DNA from: Micromonospora sp. NBC_01813
Lineage (GTDB): Bacteria > Actinomycetota > Actinomycetes > Mycobacteriales > Micromonosporaceae
DNA length: 64,000 nucleotides
NCBI RefSeq assembly: GCF_035917335.1
Contig: NZ_CP109067.1
Span: forward strand, 994,501-1,058,500
Direction of reading: 5' to 3'
A model generated the notes under the pieces. The model was not told where the DNA came from. It saw only the letters and a list, made by a program, of their open reading frames with translations, and searched no databases. The position numbers and the translations under genes are program-made. Shown here piece after piece: positions 1-7,981 of the stretch (within the stretch, counting starts at the first letter, position 1; every line of letters begins with the position of its first letter).

Positions 1-858
1 CTCTACCGCGATCCGGTGGTGCACGCCGAACACAGCCGGTATCAGGAGATCGTCGTCACCCGGGCGGTGTCGCCGGTCGCGGGTGATCCGGACCTGCGGC
101 TCTACCTCAACGGCGATCTTCAGTTCAGCTCGGTCGACGAATACCGTTACCACGAGGCGCTGGTCCACCCGGCGCTGGCGGGGGAGCGCGACCGGGTGCT
201 GGTGCTCGGCGGCGGTGACGGGCTGGCGCTGCGGGAGGTGCTGCGCTACCCGGACGTGTCCTCGGTGACCGTGGTCGAACTCGATCCGGCGGTGGTGACG
301 CTGGCCCGCACCGACCCACAGATCCGGACGCTCAACGCGGGCGCCTTCGACGACCCCCGGGTACGCCTGGTGCACGCCGACGCGTTCACCTGGTTGAGAG
401 CGGCGCCGGGCACCTTCGACGCGGTGATCGTCGACCTGCCCGACCCGGACCAGACCGCGACCGCCAAGCTGTATTCGGTGGAGTTCTACGGTCTGCTGCG
501 CCGGGTGCTCGGGCCGTCGTCCCGGCTGGTGGTGCAGGCGGGGTCGCCGTACTTCGCGCCGCGGGCGTACTGGTGCATCGACGCCTCGATTCGGCATGCC
601 GGCCTGGCCACCCGGCCGTACCACGTGGACGTGCCGTCGTTCGGTGACTGGGGTTTCCTGATGGCCGTACCCGCCGGTGGCGGCGCGCCGGCGCTGCGGG
701 TTCCGGCGGACGCCCCGCCGCTGCGGTTCCTTCGCCCTGAGGTGCTCCGGGCGGCCGAGGTCTTCCCGCCGGACCGTGGGCCGTTGGCGGTGGCGCCGTC
801 GACGCTGCTGGAGCCACGGGTGCTGGAGTACAGCCGGGAGGGGTGGCGCGGCTACTGA
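1..858 (+). CDS. Spermidine synthase-like aminopropyltransferase, C-terminal part
   Basis: The reading frame is open from the first base (LYRDPVVHAEHSRYQ), so the gene begins before the window; a GTG at 16 is only internal. The visible 285 residues form the methyltransferase-like fold of polyamine aminopropyltransferases: an SRYQEIVVTR entry strand, LYLNGDLQFS, the DEYRYHEALVHPAL segment, the cofactor-binding VLVLGGGDGLALREVL, VELDPAVV, and a VIVDLPDP motif. In actinobacteria this C-terminal block usually follows a multi-pass membrane domain, which would lie upstream; that is family knowledge, not seen here. It ends 114 bp before the next gene and carries no KstR2-type box, so it is probably not part of the catabolic island. 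Whether it makes spermidine or another polyamine cannot be told. Confidence 0.85.
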   Translation, partial: LYRDPVVHAEHSRYQEIVVTRAVSPVAGDPDLRLYLNGDLQFSSVDEYRYHEALVHPALAGERDRVLVLGGGDGLALREVLRYPDVSSVTVVELDPAVVTLARTDPQIRTLNAGAFDDPRVRLVHADAFTWLRAAPGTFDAVIVDLPDPDQTATAKLYSVEFYGLLRRVLGPSSRLVVQAGSPYFAPRAYWCIDASIRHAGLATRPYHVDVPSFGDWGFLMAVPAGGGAPALRVPADAPPLRFLRPEVLRAAEVFPPDRGPLAVAPSTLLEPRVLEYSREGWRGY

Positions 859-971
859 CGGCGGATGGCGCTGTGGCCACGATCACCGGGCGGTGGTCGC
901 GACCCTACCCGGTAGCCAAGCAAGCGACCGGTATGGTCGGTGGCTGGTGGGTCAGCACGAGGGGGTGCCCG

Positions 972-1997
972 ATGGCCACGACGTCGGACTGGATGACGCC
1001 CGGGGTCTTCCCGGTGGCGGACGGGGTCCACCGGATTCCGCTGCCGATGCCCGACGACGGTCTGCGAGCGGTGAACGTCTACGCGATCGAGGACGACGCC
1101 GGACTGGTGCTGATCGACGCCGGGTGGGCGGTGCCGGCCGCGCGGGCGGCGCTGGAGGCCGCGTTGCGTGAGCTCGGGCACGACCTGGGCGGGATCCGGC
1201 GGTTTCTGGTCACTCACATCCATCAGGATCACTACTCTCAGGCGGTCTCGATCCGCCGGGAGACGGGCGTGCCGGTGGCGCTGGGCATCGGCGAGCGGCC
1301 CAGCCTGGAGTTCATCGCCGCCGGCACGAACGATCCGTACGCGGCTTCGCTGGCCCAGTTGCACACGGCCGGCGCGGGTGACCTTGTCGACGAGGTGCGT
1401 CGGCTGATCCGGCAGCCGGGTCAGCCGGAGCTCGACTGGCAGCCGCCCGACGAGTGGCTGTCCGGCGAGCGGGAGGTGGCCCTGTCGGGGCGAGCGCTCC
1501 GCGCGTTGCCGACACCGGGGCACACCGCCGGGCACTACGTCTTCCGTGACCCCACCGCCGGACTGCTCTTCGCTGGGGACCACGTGCTGCCGGGCATCAC
1601 CCCGTCGGTCGGCTTCGAGGCGGTGGCGGCACACCGTCCGCTCGGCCGCTACCTCGATTCGCTGCGGGCGGTACGGGCGTTGCCGGACGCGCTGCTGCTG
1701 CCGGCGCACGGCCCGGTGACGGACAGCGTCCACCGCCGGGTGGACGAACTGCTCGCCCACCACGACGAGCGGTTGGCCGAGATCGGTGCGGCGGTCGTCG
1801 CCGGAGCGGGAACCGCGTACCAGGTGGCGCTGACCCTGCCGTGGACGCGCCACCGGCGCAAGCTCGACGATCTGGCGCCGTACCACCGGATGCTCGCGGT
1901 CAACGAGACGGCGCTGCACCTCGAACTGCTGGTCGAGCGCGGGCTGCTGACCGTGAATCGGGTGGACGGCGTGGCGACCCACCGGTCGGCTGACTGA
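972..1997 (+). CDS. MBL-fold metallo-hydrolase
   Basis: A 341-residue metallo-beta-lactamase-fold hydrolase. Metal ligands are plain: H82-x-H84-x-D86-H87 in THIHQDHYSQ, a histidine in PTPGHTAGHYVF, an aspartate in LLFAGDHVLPG and a late histidine in LLPAHGPV. The C-terminal 100 residues form a helical, winged-helix-like extension (HHDERLAEI to HLELLVERGLLTV), as in glyoxalase-II-like and LACTB2-like members. I chose the ATG at 972 because GAGGGGG stands just upstream; the frame is open from 843, and an ATG at 933 is possible. The substrate is unknown. The stop is 82 bp from the first KstR2-type box, which points away from this gene, so membership of the regulon is unlikely. Confidence 0.85.
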   Translation: MATTSDWMTPGVFPVADGVHRIPLPMPDDGLRAVNVYAIEDDAGLVLIDAGWAVPAARAALEAALRELGHDLGGIRRFLVTHIHQDHYSQAVSIRRETGVPVALGIGERPSLEFIAAGTNDPYAASLAQLHTAGAGDLVDEVRRLIRQPGQPELDWQPPDEWLSGEREVALSGRALRALPTPGHTAGHYVFRDPTAGLLFAGDHVLPGITPSVGFEAVAAHRPLGRYLDSLRAVRALPDALLLPAHGPVTDSVHRRVDELLAHHDERLAEIGAAVVAGAGTAYQVALTLPWTRHRRKLDDLAPYHRMLAVNETALHLELLVERGLLTVNRVDGVATHRSAD

Positions 1998-2079
1998 TCG
2001 TCGGGTCGGGGAGATCCGGTCGAGGCGGGGCACCGTGGTGGGTTCCGTGGCGGGCCGGGTTGCGGTATCGTCCTCACCA

Positions 2080-2093
2080 AGCAAGCGCTTGTG
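2080..2093. promoter_or_regulatory. KstR2-type operator, box 1
   Basis: AGCAAGCGCTTGTG contains the perfect palindrome CAAGCGCTTG and fits the KstR2 consensus AnCAAGnnCTTGnT except at the last base. It lies 45 bp before the aldehyde dehydrogenase start and probably governs the operon 2139-7936. Confidence 0.75.
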
Positions 2094-2138
2094 AGGTGAA
2101 GCTGTGCAGTTGCCGTCGTCCAGCCAGACACCGATCCG

Positions 2139-3629
2139 ATGCCCCGGCGACCTGCGATGGCGGTGATCACCCGGCCCGACGACCCGACCGACCTGCTCCG
2201 ACCCGGCATCCTGATCGGCGGGCAGTGGCGGCACACCGGCACCGGCGGCCAACGCGAGCACGTCGATCCCGGTACCGGGCGGGTCCAGCAGACCTTCGCC
2301 CTCGCCGACGCGGCCGAGGTCGACGACGCTGTCGCCGCCGCCCGGGCCGCGCTGCCCGAGTGGCGACGCTGGCCGACCGACCGACGCCGGGAGGTCCTGA
2401 CCCGGCTCGGTGACCTGATCCGGGCCAACGCCGCTGAGCTCGCCGCGATCAACGCCCTGGAGGTCGGCACCCCGGCCGCGCTGTCACATGGTCGTTACAC
2501 CACCGGGCAGACCTTCTTCGACTACTACGCCGGCTGGCTGGACAAGGCGACCGGCGACTCGCTGCGGATGCCCGGCGCGCTCGACCTGACCCTGCTGGAA
2601 CCGGTCGGAGTGGTCGGCGCCATCCTCACCTGGAACCATCCGCTGGCCAACATGCAGACCACGGTGGCCCCGGCGCTGGCGGCCGGCTGCACGGTGATCG
2701 TCAAGCCACCGGAGCAGGCCCCGTTCGCCGCGCTGCGGTTCGGCCGGTTGTGCGCCGAGGCCGGCCTGCCGCCCGGAGTGGTCAACGTGCTGCCCGGCGG
2801 TCCGGCGGTCGGCGACGCCCTGGTCCGGCACCCCGACATCGACAAGATCGGCTTCGTCGGCGGCCCGGCGACCGCGAGCCGCATCCAGGCGGCCGCGGCC
2901 CCGACCCTCAAACCACTGCTGCTGGAACTCGGCGGCAAGAGCGCGTCGCTGGTCTTCCCGGACGCCGACCTCGACCGGGCCTGCCGGTTGGCGCTGCTGA
3001 TCACCGCGAACAGCGGCCAGGGCTGCACCATCCCGACCCGGATGTTCGTCCACGACGACGTGTACGACCAGGTACTCGACCGGCTGGTCGGCGGAATCGG
3101 CGCGGTCACCGTCGGCGATCCGTTCGACCCGACCGTCCAGATGGGGCCGCTGATCGACGCGGCCGCCCGCGACCGGGTCGTCGAGGTCATCGACCGGGCC
3201 CGCCGCGACGGTGCCGGCGACCTGGTGCTCGGCGGGCATCGGCTCGGCGGCGAACTCGCCGACGGGTGCTACGTCGCACCGACGGTCTTCTCCGACGTGG
3301 ACCCGCACAGCGAGCTCGCCACCGAGGAGATCTTCGGGCCGGTGCTGTCGGTCTGCCGGTTCCACGACGAGGCCGAGGCCGTCGAAGCGGCCAACGCCAG
3401 CCGGTACGGCCTCGCCGGCTACGTCCACACCCGCGACGTCGACCGGGCGCTGCGGATCGCCTCGGCGCTTGACGTCGGCAACGTCGGCGTCAACGGGGCC
3501 GGTGCGCCCGCCGGACCGTTCGCCCCGTTCGGCGGGGTGAAACAGAGCGGCTACGGCAAGGTCGGCGGGCTCGCCGGGCTACTGGAGTTCAGCCGGATCA
3601 AGAACGTACTACTGGCGGTCGACGAATGA
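2139..3629 (+). CDS. Aldehyde dehydrogenase (NAD(P)+), box-1 operon
   Basis: A 496-residue aldehyde dehydrogenase of normal family length. Visible elements are the TWNHPLAN segment of the cofactor fold, the general base in LELGGKSASL (E263), the catalytic cysteine in NSGQGCTIPTR (C296), EEIFGPVLSV and the C-terminal FGGVKQSGYGK. It should oxidise an aldehyde to an acid; the substrate is not evident. It is the first gene of a run with an SDR, an Old Yellow Enzyme and a flavoprotein, all downstream of box 1, so a role in the early catabolic steps is inferred. An internal ATG at 2157 (MAVITRPDD) is an equally possible start; neither has a strong ribosome binding site. Confidence 0.9.
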   Translation: MPRRPAMAVITRPDDPTDLLRPGILIGGQWRHTGTGGQREHVDPGTGRVQQTFALADAAEVDDAVAAARAALPEWRRWPTDRRREVLTRLGDLIRANAAELAAINALEVGTPAALSHGRYTTGQTFFDYYAGWLDKATGDSLRMPGALDLTLLEPVGVVGAILTWNHPLANMQTTVAPALAAGCTVIVKPPEQAPFAALRFGRLCAEAGLPPGVVNVLPGGPAVGDALVRHPDIDKIGFVGGPATASRIQAAAAPTLKPLLLELGGKSASLVFPDADLDRACRLALLITANSGQGCTIPTRMFVHDDVYDQVLDRLVGGIGAVTVGDPFDPTVQMGPLIDAAARDRVVEVIDRARRDGAGDLVLGGHRLGGELADGCYVAPTVFSDVDPHSELATEEIFGPVLSVCRFHDEAEAVEAANASRYGLAGYVHTRDVDRALRIASALDVGNVGVNGAGAPAGPFAPFGGVKQSGYGKVGGLAGLLEFSRIKNVLLAVDE

Positions 3630-3672
3630 GCCCGCCCGGCGGAGCACCGGGCGGCAGTGGGGAGAGCGTGCG

Positions 3673-4443
3673 ATGACACGACTGGTGGATGGCGCGGTGC
3701 TGGTCACCGGCGCCGGATCGGGAATCGGGGCGGCGATCGCCCGGGAGGTCGCCGCGGCCGGTGCGGCGGTGGCCGTCAACGACCTGGACCCGGCCGCCGC
3801 GCGGGCCACCGCCGACTCGGTCGTCGCGGCCGGCGGCACCGCGTACCCGGTCCCGGGGGACGTGGCCGACCCACAGGCCGCCGCCCGGGTCGTCGGCACC
3901 GCCGGTGAACTGCTCGGCCGGCTCACCGGACTGGTCAACAACGTCGGGGTGGTGCGCGGCGCGCCGCTGCGCTCGATCGGCGCGGACGACTGGGACGCGA
4001 TCATGCGCATCGACTGCGCCAGCGCGCTCTACTGCAGCCAGGCGGCACTGCCCGCGCTGGCCGCCGGCACCGGCGCGATCGTCAACCTCTCCTCGCTCTG
4101 CGGCATCCACGCCGCCCCCGGCGCCGGCGCCTACAACGCGGCCAAGGCGGCGGTCATCTCGCTGACCCGGCAGATGGCGCTGGAGTGGGGACCGGACGGG
4201 ATCCGGGTCAATGCCATCGCCCCGGGCATCGTCAGCGGCACGAACTTCTCGGCCAGCAGCCGCGATCCGCAGGCCGCCAAGCGTCGCGGCGCCGCCGTCC
4301 CGCTCGGGCGTACCGGATCGGCGGCGGACATCGCCCCGGTCGCGGTGTTCCTGCTCGGCGACGCCGCCCGGTACGTCACCGGCCAGGTGATCGCCGTCGA
4401 CGGCGGGCTGGGCGTCGCCCTGCAGACGCTGCTGCCGGCGTGA
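3673..4443 (+). CDS. SDR-family oxidoreductase
   Basis: A 256-residue classical short-chain dehydrogenase/reductase. The nucleotide-binding TGAGSGIGAAIA is at the N-terminus, followed by NNVGVV, a catalytic serine in NLSSLCGIH and YNAAK (YxxxK). The end VTGQVIAVDGGLGV is typical of the family. It lies 43 bp after the aldehyde dehydrogenase, and its stop overlaps the GTG of the next gene by 3 bp, so translation is probably coupled. The aspartate-type acidic residue after the second strand (NDLDP) suggests NAD(H) preference. A hydroxy/keto interconversion on the island's substrate is inferred only from context. Confidence 0.88.
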   Translation: MTRLVDGAVLVTGAGSGIGAAIAREVAAAGAAVAVNDLDPAAARATADSVVAAGGTAYPVPGDVADPQAAARVVGTAGELLGRLTGLVNNVGVVRGAPLRSIGADDWDAIMRIDCASALYCSQAALPALAAGTGAIVNLSSLCGIHAAPGAGAYNAAKAAVISLTRQMALEWGPDGIRVNAIAPGIVSGTNFSASSRDPQAAKRRGAAVPLGRTGSAADIAPVAVFLLGDAARYVTGQVIAVDGGLGVALQTLLPA

Positions 4444-6548
4444 CCGGCGGGCAGACCAGCGAGCTGAGTGGCCGCGCCGGAAATCGACCGGAGCCGATCG
4501 GCGATCCGTTGGCAGCGCCGATCCTGCTGCGCCGCCACCGGCTACGCAACCGGATGGTGATGACGCCGCACCTCGGCCGGCTGCCACCTCGGCGGCTGCT
4601 GCGGTACGTCGCCGAGCGCGCCGCCGGTGGAGTCGCGATGATCGTGCTGCCCGCCGGTCAGGGGGTGTACGCCAACCCGGTCTACCCGGCGCAGGCGTGT
4701 GCCGGCGACCCGGACGGCTACACCGACCCCGACGCGGTCTCGTTCCACGTCCGCGACCCCCGGCACCGGGACCTGCTGCTCGCCGGCGCGCACGACCAGT
4801 TGGCCAGGCTCGCGGCGGCGGTACACAGCGGCGGCGCGGTCGCCGTCGGCCAGATCCATCACCCCGGCGCCGAACGTGGCTGGGACAACTTCCAACCGAC
4901 GGTGGCGCCGTCCGAGGTACGCGCCGACGACACCGGCGCCGTACCGCACGAACTCACCGCCACCGAGATCGACGACCTGGTGTACGGCTACGACGGCACC
5001 GCCGCGGCCATCGTCGCCGCCGGATTCGACGGCGTCGAACTGCACGCCGGTCACGGCTATCTGCTGAACCGGTTCCTGTCGCCGCACTACAACCGCCGCA
5101 CCGACCGGTACGGCGGATCGCTGGCGGGCCGGCTGCGGCTGATCCGCCGGATCCTGCGGTCGATCCGCGGCACCGTGGGAGACGGCGCGCTGCTCGGCAT
5201 CCGGCTCACTGCCGGTGAGGAGCTACCGGCCGGGATCGACCCGACCGGTGCGGCCGAGGTCGCCGCCGGGCTGGCCGACCTCGTCGACTACGTCAACCTG
5301 TCCCTGGGCAACCATGACGGGCTGCGCGCCGGCCGGCCGGCCACCGCGTACACCGGTCCGTGGTTGGTGCCACCGGCGCCGGCCGCGGCGGCCGCCCGGC
5401 TGGTCCGCGCCGCCGTCGGCGTCCCGGTCGTGGTCACCGGCCGGATCACCGACCCGGCCCTCGCCCGCGAGCTGGTCGCCGACGGGACGGCCGACCTGGT
5501 CGGCCTGGCCCGGGCGCTGATCGCGGATCCCGCCTTCGCCCGGCAGGCGATCAGCGGGGACGCGGCCCGGATCACGCGCTGCGTCGGCTGCAACGAGTGC
5601 GTACGGGTGCCGTTCTCCTGCCCGGCGAACCCGCGCGCCGGGCGGGAAGCCGAGTTCGACCCGCCACCCGCCGCCGCCCGCCGCCCCGATCGCCGGGGCG
5701 TCGACCGGAGCCAGCCGGCCCGCCGCCGGATCGCGGTGGTCGGCGCGGGGCCCGCCGGCCTGGAGGTGGCGATCGGCGCGGCACGCGGCGGAGCCGACGT
5801 CACCCTGATCGAGGCAGCCGACTCGGTCGGCGGGGTGCTGCGCCACCTGGTCGGCTCGCCGCTGCTCGCCGCCTGGACGCCGCTGCTGCACCGGCTGGAG
5901 CGACGGCTGCGAGCGCTGGTGGACCGGCCCGACCCGGCCGGTGGGCGGATCACGCTGCGGACCGGGTCGGCCGCCACCGCCGCCGACCTGGTCGCGCTGG
6001 ACGCGGAGCTGGTGGTGCTGGCCACCGGTAGCCGTGCCCGGCCGACGGATTTCCCGAGCTACCACCCGCCGCTGACCACACTGGACCTGCTTGCTGGCCG
6101 CCGGCCGCCGGCGGGCGCGCCGGTCGTGTTGGTCGGCGGCGCCGAGCGTCACCTCGAGCCGTTTCTCGCCGCCGACCTGCTGGCTGGTGCCGGCTGGCCG
6201 GTACGGCTGGTCACCGAGTGCGTCGACATCGGACCCGACCTCGAACCACGGACCCGGTCCGCGCTGCTGCGTCGGCTGTTCGCCGGGTCGGTGGTGATCA
6301 CGCCGATGACGCGGGTGTGCCGGTGGGTCGGCGACACGGTCGAGGTCGAGCAGTTGTTCAGCGGGCACCGGTCCACCGTTGCCGCCGGCGCGGTGGTGCT
6401 CGCGCACGGCCGGGCGGCGGCGGCCGACCTGCGTACGGCCCTGCCGGCGCAGCTGCGATGCCAGCTGGTCGGCGACGCGCTGGCGCCGCGCCGGTTGACC
6501 CACGCGGTGCTGGAAGGAGCCCGGTTCGGCCATGGACTGTCCCCGTGA
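4440..6548 (+). CDS. Old Yellow Enzyme with Fe-S and FAD/NAD modules (FadH/BaiH type)
   Basis: A 702-residue three-module reductase resembling 2,4-dienoyl-CoA reductase and the bile-acid enzymes BaiCD/BaiH. Residues 25-370 form the FMN barrel, with the active-site stretch ELHAGHGYLLNRFLSP and NRRTDRYGGSLAGRLR. A cysteine cluster C381-x2-C384-x2-C387-x6-C394 follows for a 4Fe-4S centre; its spacing is shorter than in E. coli FadH. From about residue 425, RIAVVGAGPAGLEVAIG opens the pyridine-nucleotide/FAD module. The GTG start at 4440 overlaps the SDR stop. The expected chemistry is NAD(P)H-driven reduction of a conjugated C=C, or the reverse. The exact substrate is unknown; its place in a KstR2-type regulon suggests a steroid-like enone. 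Confidence 0.85.
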   Translation: MTGGQTSELSGRAGNRPEPIGDPLAAPILLRRHRLRNRMVMTPHLGRLPPRRLLRYVAERAAGGVAMIVLPAGQGVYANPVYPAQACAGDPDGYTDPDAVSFHVRDPRHRDLLLAGAHDQLARLAAAVHSGGAVAVGQIHHPGAERGWDNFQPTVAPSEVRADDTGAVPHELTATEIDDLVYGYDGTAAAIVAAGFDGVELHAGHGYLLNRFLSPHYNRRTDRYGGSLAGRLRLIRRILRSIRGTVGDGALLGIRLTAGEELPAGIDPTGAAEVAAGLADLVDYVNLSLGNHDGLRAGRPATAYTGPWLVPPAPAAAAARLVRAAVGVPVVVTGRITDPALARELVADGTADLVGLARALIADPAFARQAISGDAARITRCVGCNECVRVPFSCPANPRAGREAEFDPPPAAARRPDRRGVDRSQPARRRIAVVGAGPAGLEVAIGAARGGADVTLIEAADSVGGVLRHLVGSPLLAAWTPLLHRLERRLRALVDRPDPAGGRITLRTGSAATAADLVALDAELVVLATGSRARPTDFPSYHPPLTTLDLLAGRRPPAGAPVVLVGGAERHLEPFLAADLLAGAGWPVRLVTECVDIGPDLEPRTRSALLRRLFAGSVVITPMTRVCRWVGDTVEVEQLFSGHRSTVAAGAVVLAHGRAAAADLRTALPAQLRCQLVGDALAPRRLTHAVLEGARFGHGLSP

Positions 6549-7936
6549 CCGCGGCCGGTGACCCCACGCCGACCGTGGACGTGCTGGTGGTCGGCGGCGG
6601 TCTCGCCGGCTGGTGCGCGGCCGTCCGCGCCCAGCAGGCCGGCGCCACGGTCGTCGTGGTCGAGCGGGCACGCCGGCGACCCGGCTGGGGCAACTCGGTG
6701 CTCTCCGGCGGCGCGCTGCACGCCGCGTTGCGCGATCCACGGACCGACCCCGGGCAGCTACGGGCGGCGGTGCGCGAGCTGACCGACGGCCGGGCCGACG
6801 AGGCGGTGCTGCGGACCTGGAGCGAACGCCTGCGGCCGACCCTGGAGTGGCTCACCGCCCACGGGGCCCACCTGGTCACCGATGGTGACGCCGCGCATCG
6901 GGCGCGGGTGTTCGCCCCGGTACGGCGGACCGAACCGGGGCGGCGGTACGCCGGCTTCGGCGTGCGGCAGTTCCTGAGCGGACTCGCCCGCGAGTTCATC
7001 GGCGCCGGTGGCACCGTGCGTCAGCCCGCCCGGGCCCGTCGGCTGCGACCCGGGCCCAGCGGCGGATGGCTGGTCGGACTGGACCTGCCGACCGCGGCGA
7101 CCGAGTGGATCCCGACCCGTACGGTGGTGCTCGCCGACGGCGGTTTCCAGGCCGACCCGGTGCTGCTGCGCCGCGGTCTGGGCACCGACCAGGTGCTGCT
7201 GCGCGGTGCCGGCACCGCGACTGGCGACGGGCTGCGGATGGGGTTGTCGGCGGGCGGGGTGCTGGTCGAGGGCGCCGGCTTCTACGGACACCTGCTGGCC
7301 AGGCAGGCCCGGTGGGACCGGCGACTGTGGCCGTATCCGATCCTGGACCCGCTGGCATCGGTCGGGATCGTCGTCGGGCCGGACGGCCGCCGGCTGGTCG
7401 ACGAGAGCCAGCACGGGGTGACGACGACGAACGCGGTCGCCAGGTCCGGCCACCCCGACCGGTGCTGGTTGATCTTCGACGACGTCGCCTGGCGGACCGA
7501 CGGCCTGATCGGTGCGCCGGCACCCAACCCGTACCTGCTCGACTGCGACGCCACCGTGCTGGTCGCGGAGGACCCCGAGACGTTGGCCGGCCTGGCCGGC
7601 CTCGATCCGGCCGGCCTCGCCGCGACGCTGACCGAGGTGACGGCGGCACCGGGCGGCGCGTCGCCGCCACGCGGCGGGCGGCCGAAGGTGGTCGCGCCGC
7701 CGCTGCGGGCGGTGCCGTTGGTCGCCGGTGTCACGTTCACCCTCGGCGGGCTGCAGGTCGACGGCCGGGCCCGGCTGCGCGACGCGGCCGGCGAGGCGAT
7801 CGGCGGACTGTACGCCGCCGGCGGCACGATGGGCGGGCTGCACGGTGGCCCACGTGCCGGCTACGCGGGCGGGCTGCTGGAAGCCGCCGTCTTCGGCCTG
7901 GTCGCTGGTGAGACAGCGGCCGGGCCGGCTGGCTGA
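6545..7936 (+). CDS. FAD-dependent dehydrogenase, TcuA/fumarate reductase-like
   Basis: A 463-residue single-subunit flavoprotein of the succinate dehydrogenase/fumarate reductase flavoprotein class, closest in length and layout to tricarballylate dehydrogenase (TcuA). VDVLVVGGGLAGWCAAVRA binds FAD; NSVLSGGALHAAL is the second FAD contact, and the C-terminus has GLYAAGGTMGGLHGGPRAGYAGG, where the family ends with its FAD-capping loop. The GTG at 6545 overlaps the stop of the Old Yellow Enzyme, so it is the fourth gene of the box-1 operon. It probably introduces or removes a C=C with flavin. No secretion signal or heme motif is present, so the electron acceptor is unclear. An 18-bp perfect palindrome (7929-7946) overlaps its stop codon. 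Confidence 0.82.
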   Translation: MTAAGDPTPTVDVLVVGGGLAGWCAAVRAQQAGATVVVVERARRRPGWGNSVLSGGALHAALRDPRTDPGQLRAAVRELTDGRADEAVLRTWSERLRPTLEWLTAHGAHLVTDGDAAHRARVFAPVRRTEPGRRYAGFGVRQFLSGLAREFIGAGGTVRQPARARRLRPGPSGGWLVGLDLPTAATEWIPTRTVVLADGGFQADPVLLRRGLGTDQVLLRGAGTATGDGLRMGLSAGGVLVEGAGFYGHLLARQARWDRRLWPYPILDPLASVGIVVGPDGRRLVDESQHGVTTTNAVARSGHPDRCWLIFDDVAWRTDGLIGAPAPNPYLLDCDATVLVAEDPETLAGLAGLDPAGLAATLTEVTAAPGGASPPRGGRPKVVAPPLRAVPLVAGVTFTLGGLQVDGRARLRDAAGEAIGGLYAAGGTMGGLHGGPRAGYAGGLLEAAVFGLVAGETAAGPAG

Positions 7937-7981
7937 CGTCAGCCAGAACCCGCGCGCTGTCTCACCCGTCGGTGTGCGACG

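Noticed and set aside
912-930. Half-site CCAAGCAAGCGACC upstream of the MBL gene
   Set aside because: Only one arm of the KstR2-type palindrome is present, and it would lie in or next to the possible 5' end of the MBL gene. Not counted as an operator.
852-2261. 469-residue open frame on the minus strand opposite the MBL gene
   Set aside because: Arg/Gly/Gln-rich shadow with no domain; the other strand has clear catalytic motifs.
2484-3428. Long minus-strand frame opposite the aldehyde dehydrogenase
   Set aside because: Antisense shadow typical of GC-rich codon third positions; no ribosome binding site or family motif.
7929-7946. 18-bp palindrome CTGGCTGACGTCAGCCAG at the stop of the TcuA-like gene
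   Set aside because: Perfect but with no loop and largely coding; could aid convergent termination but no independent support.
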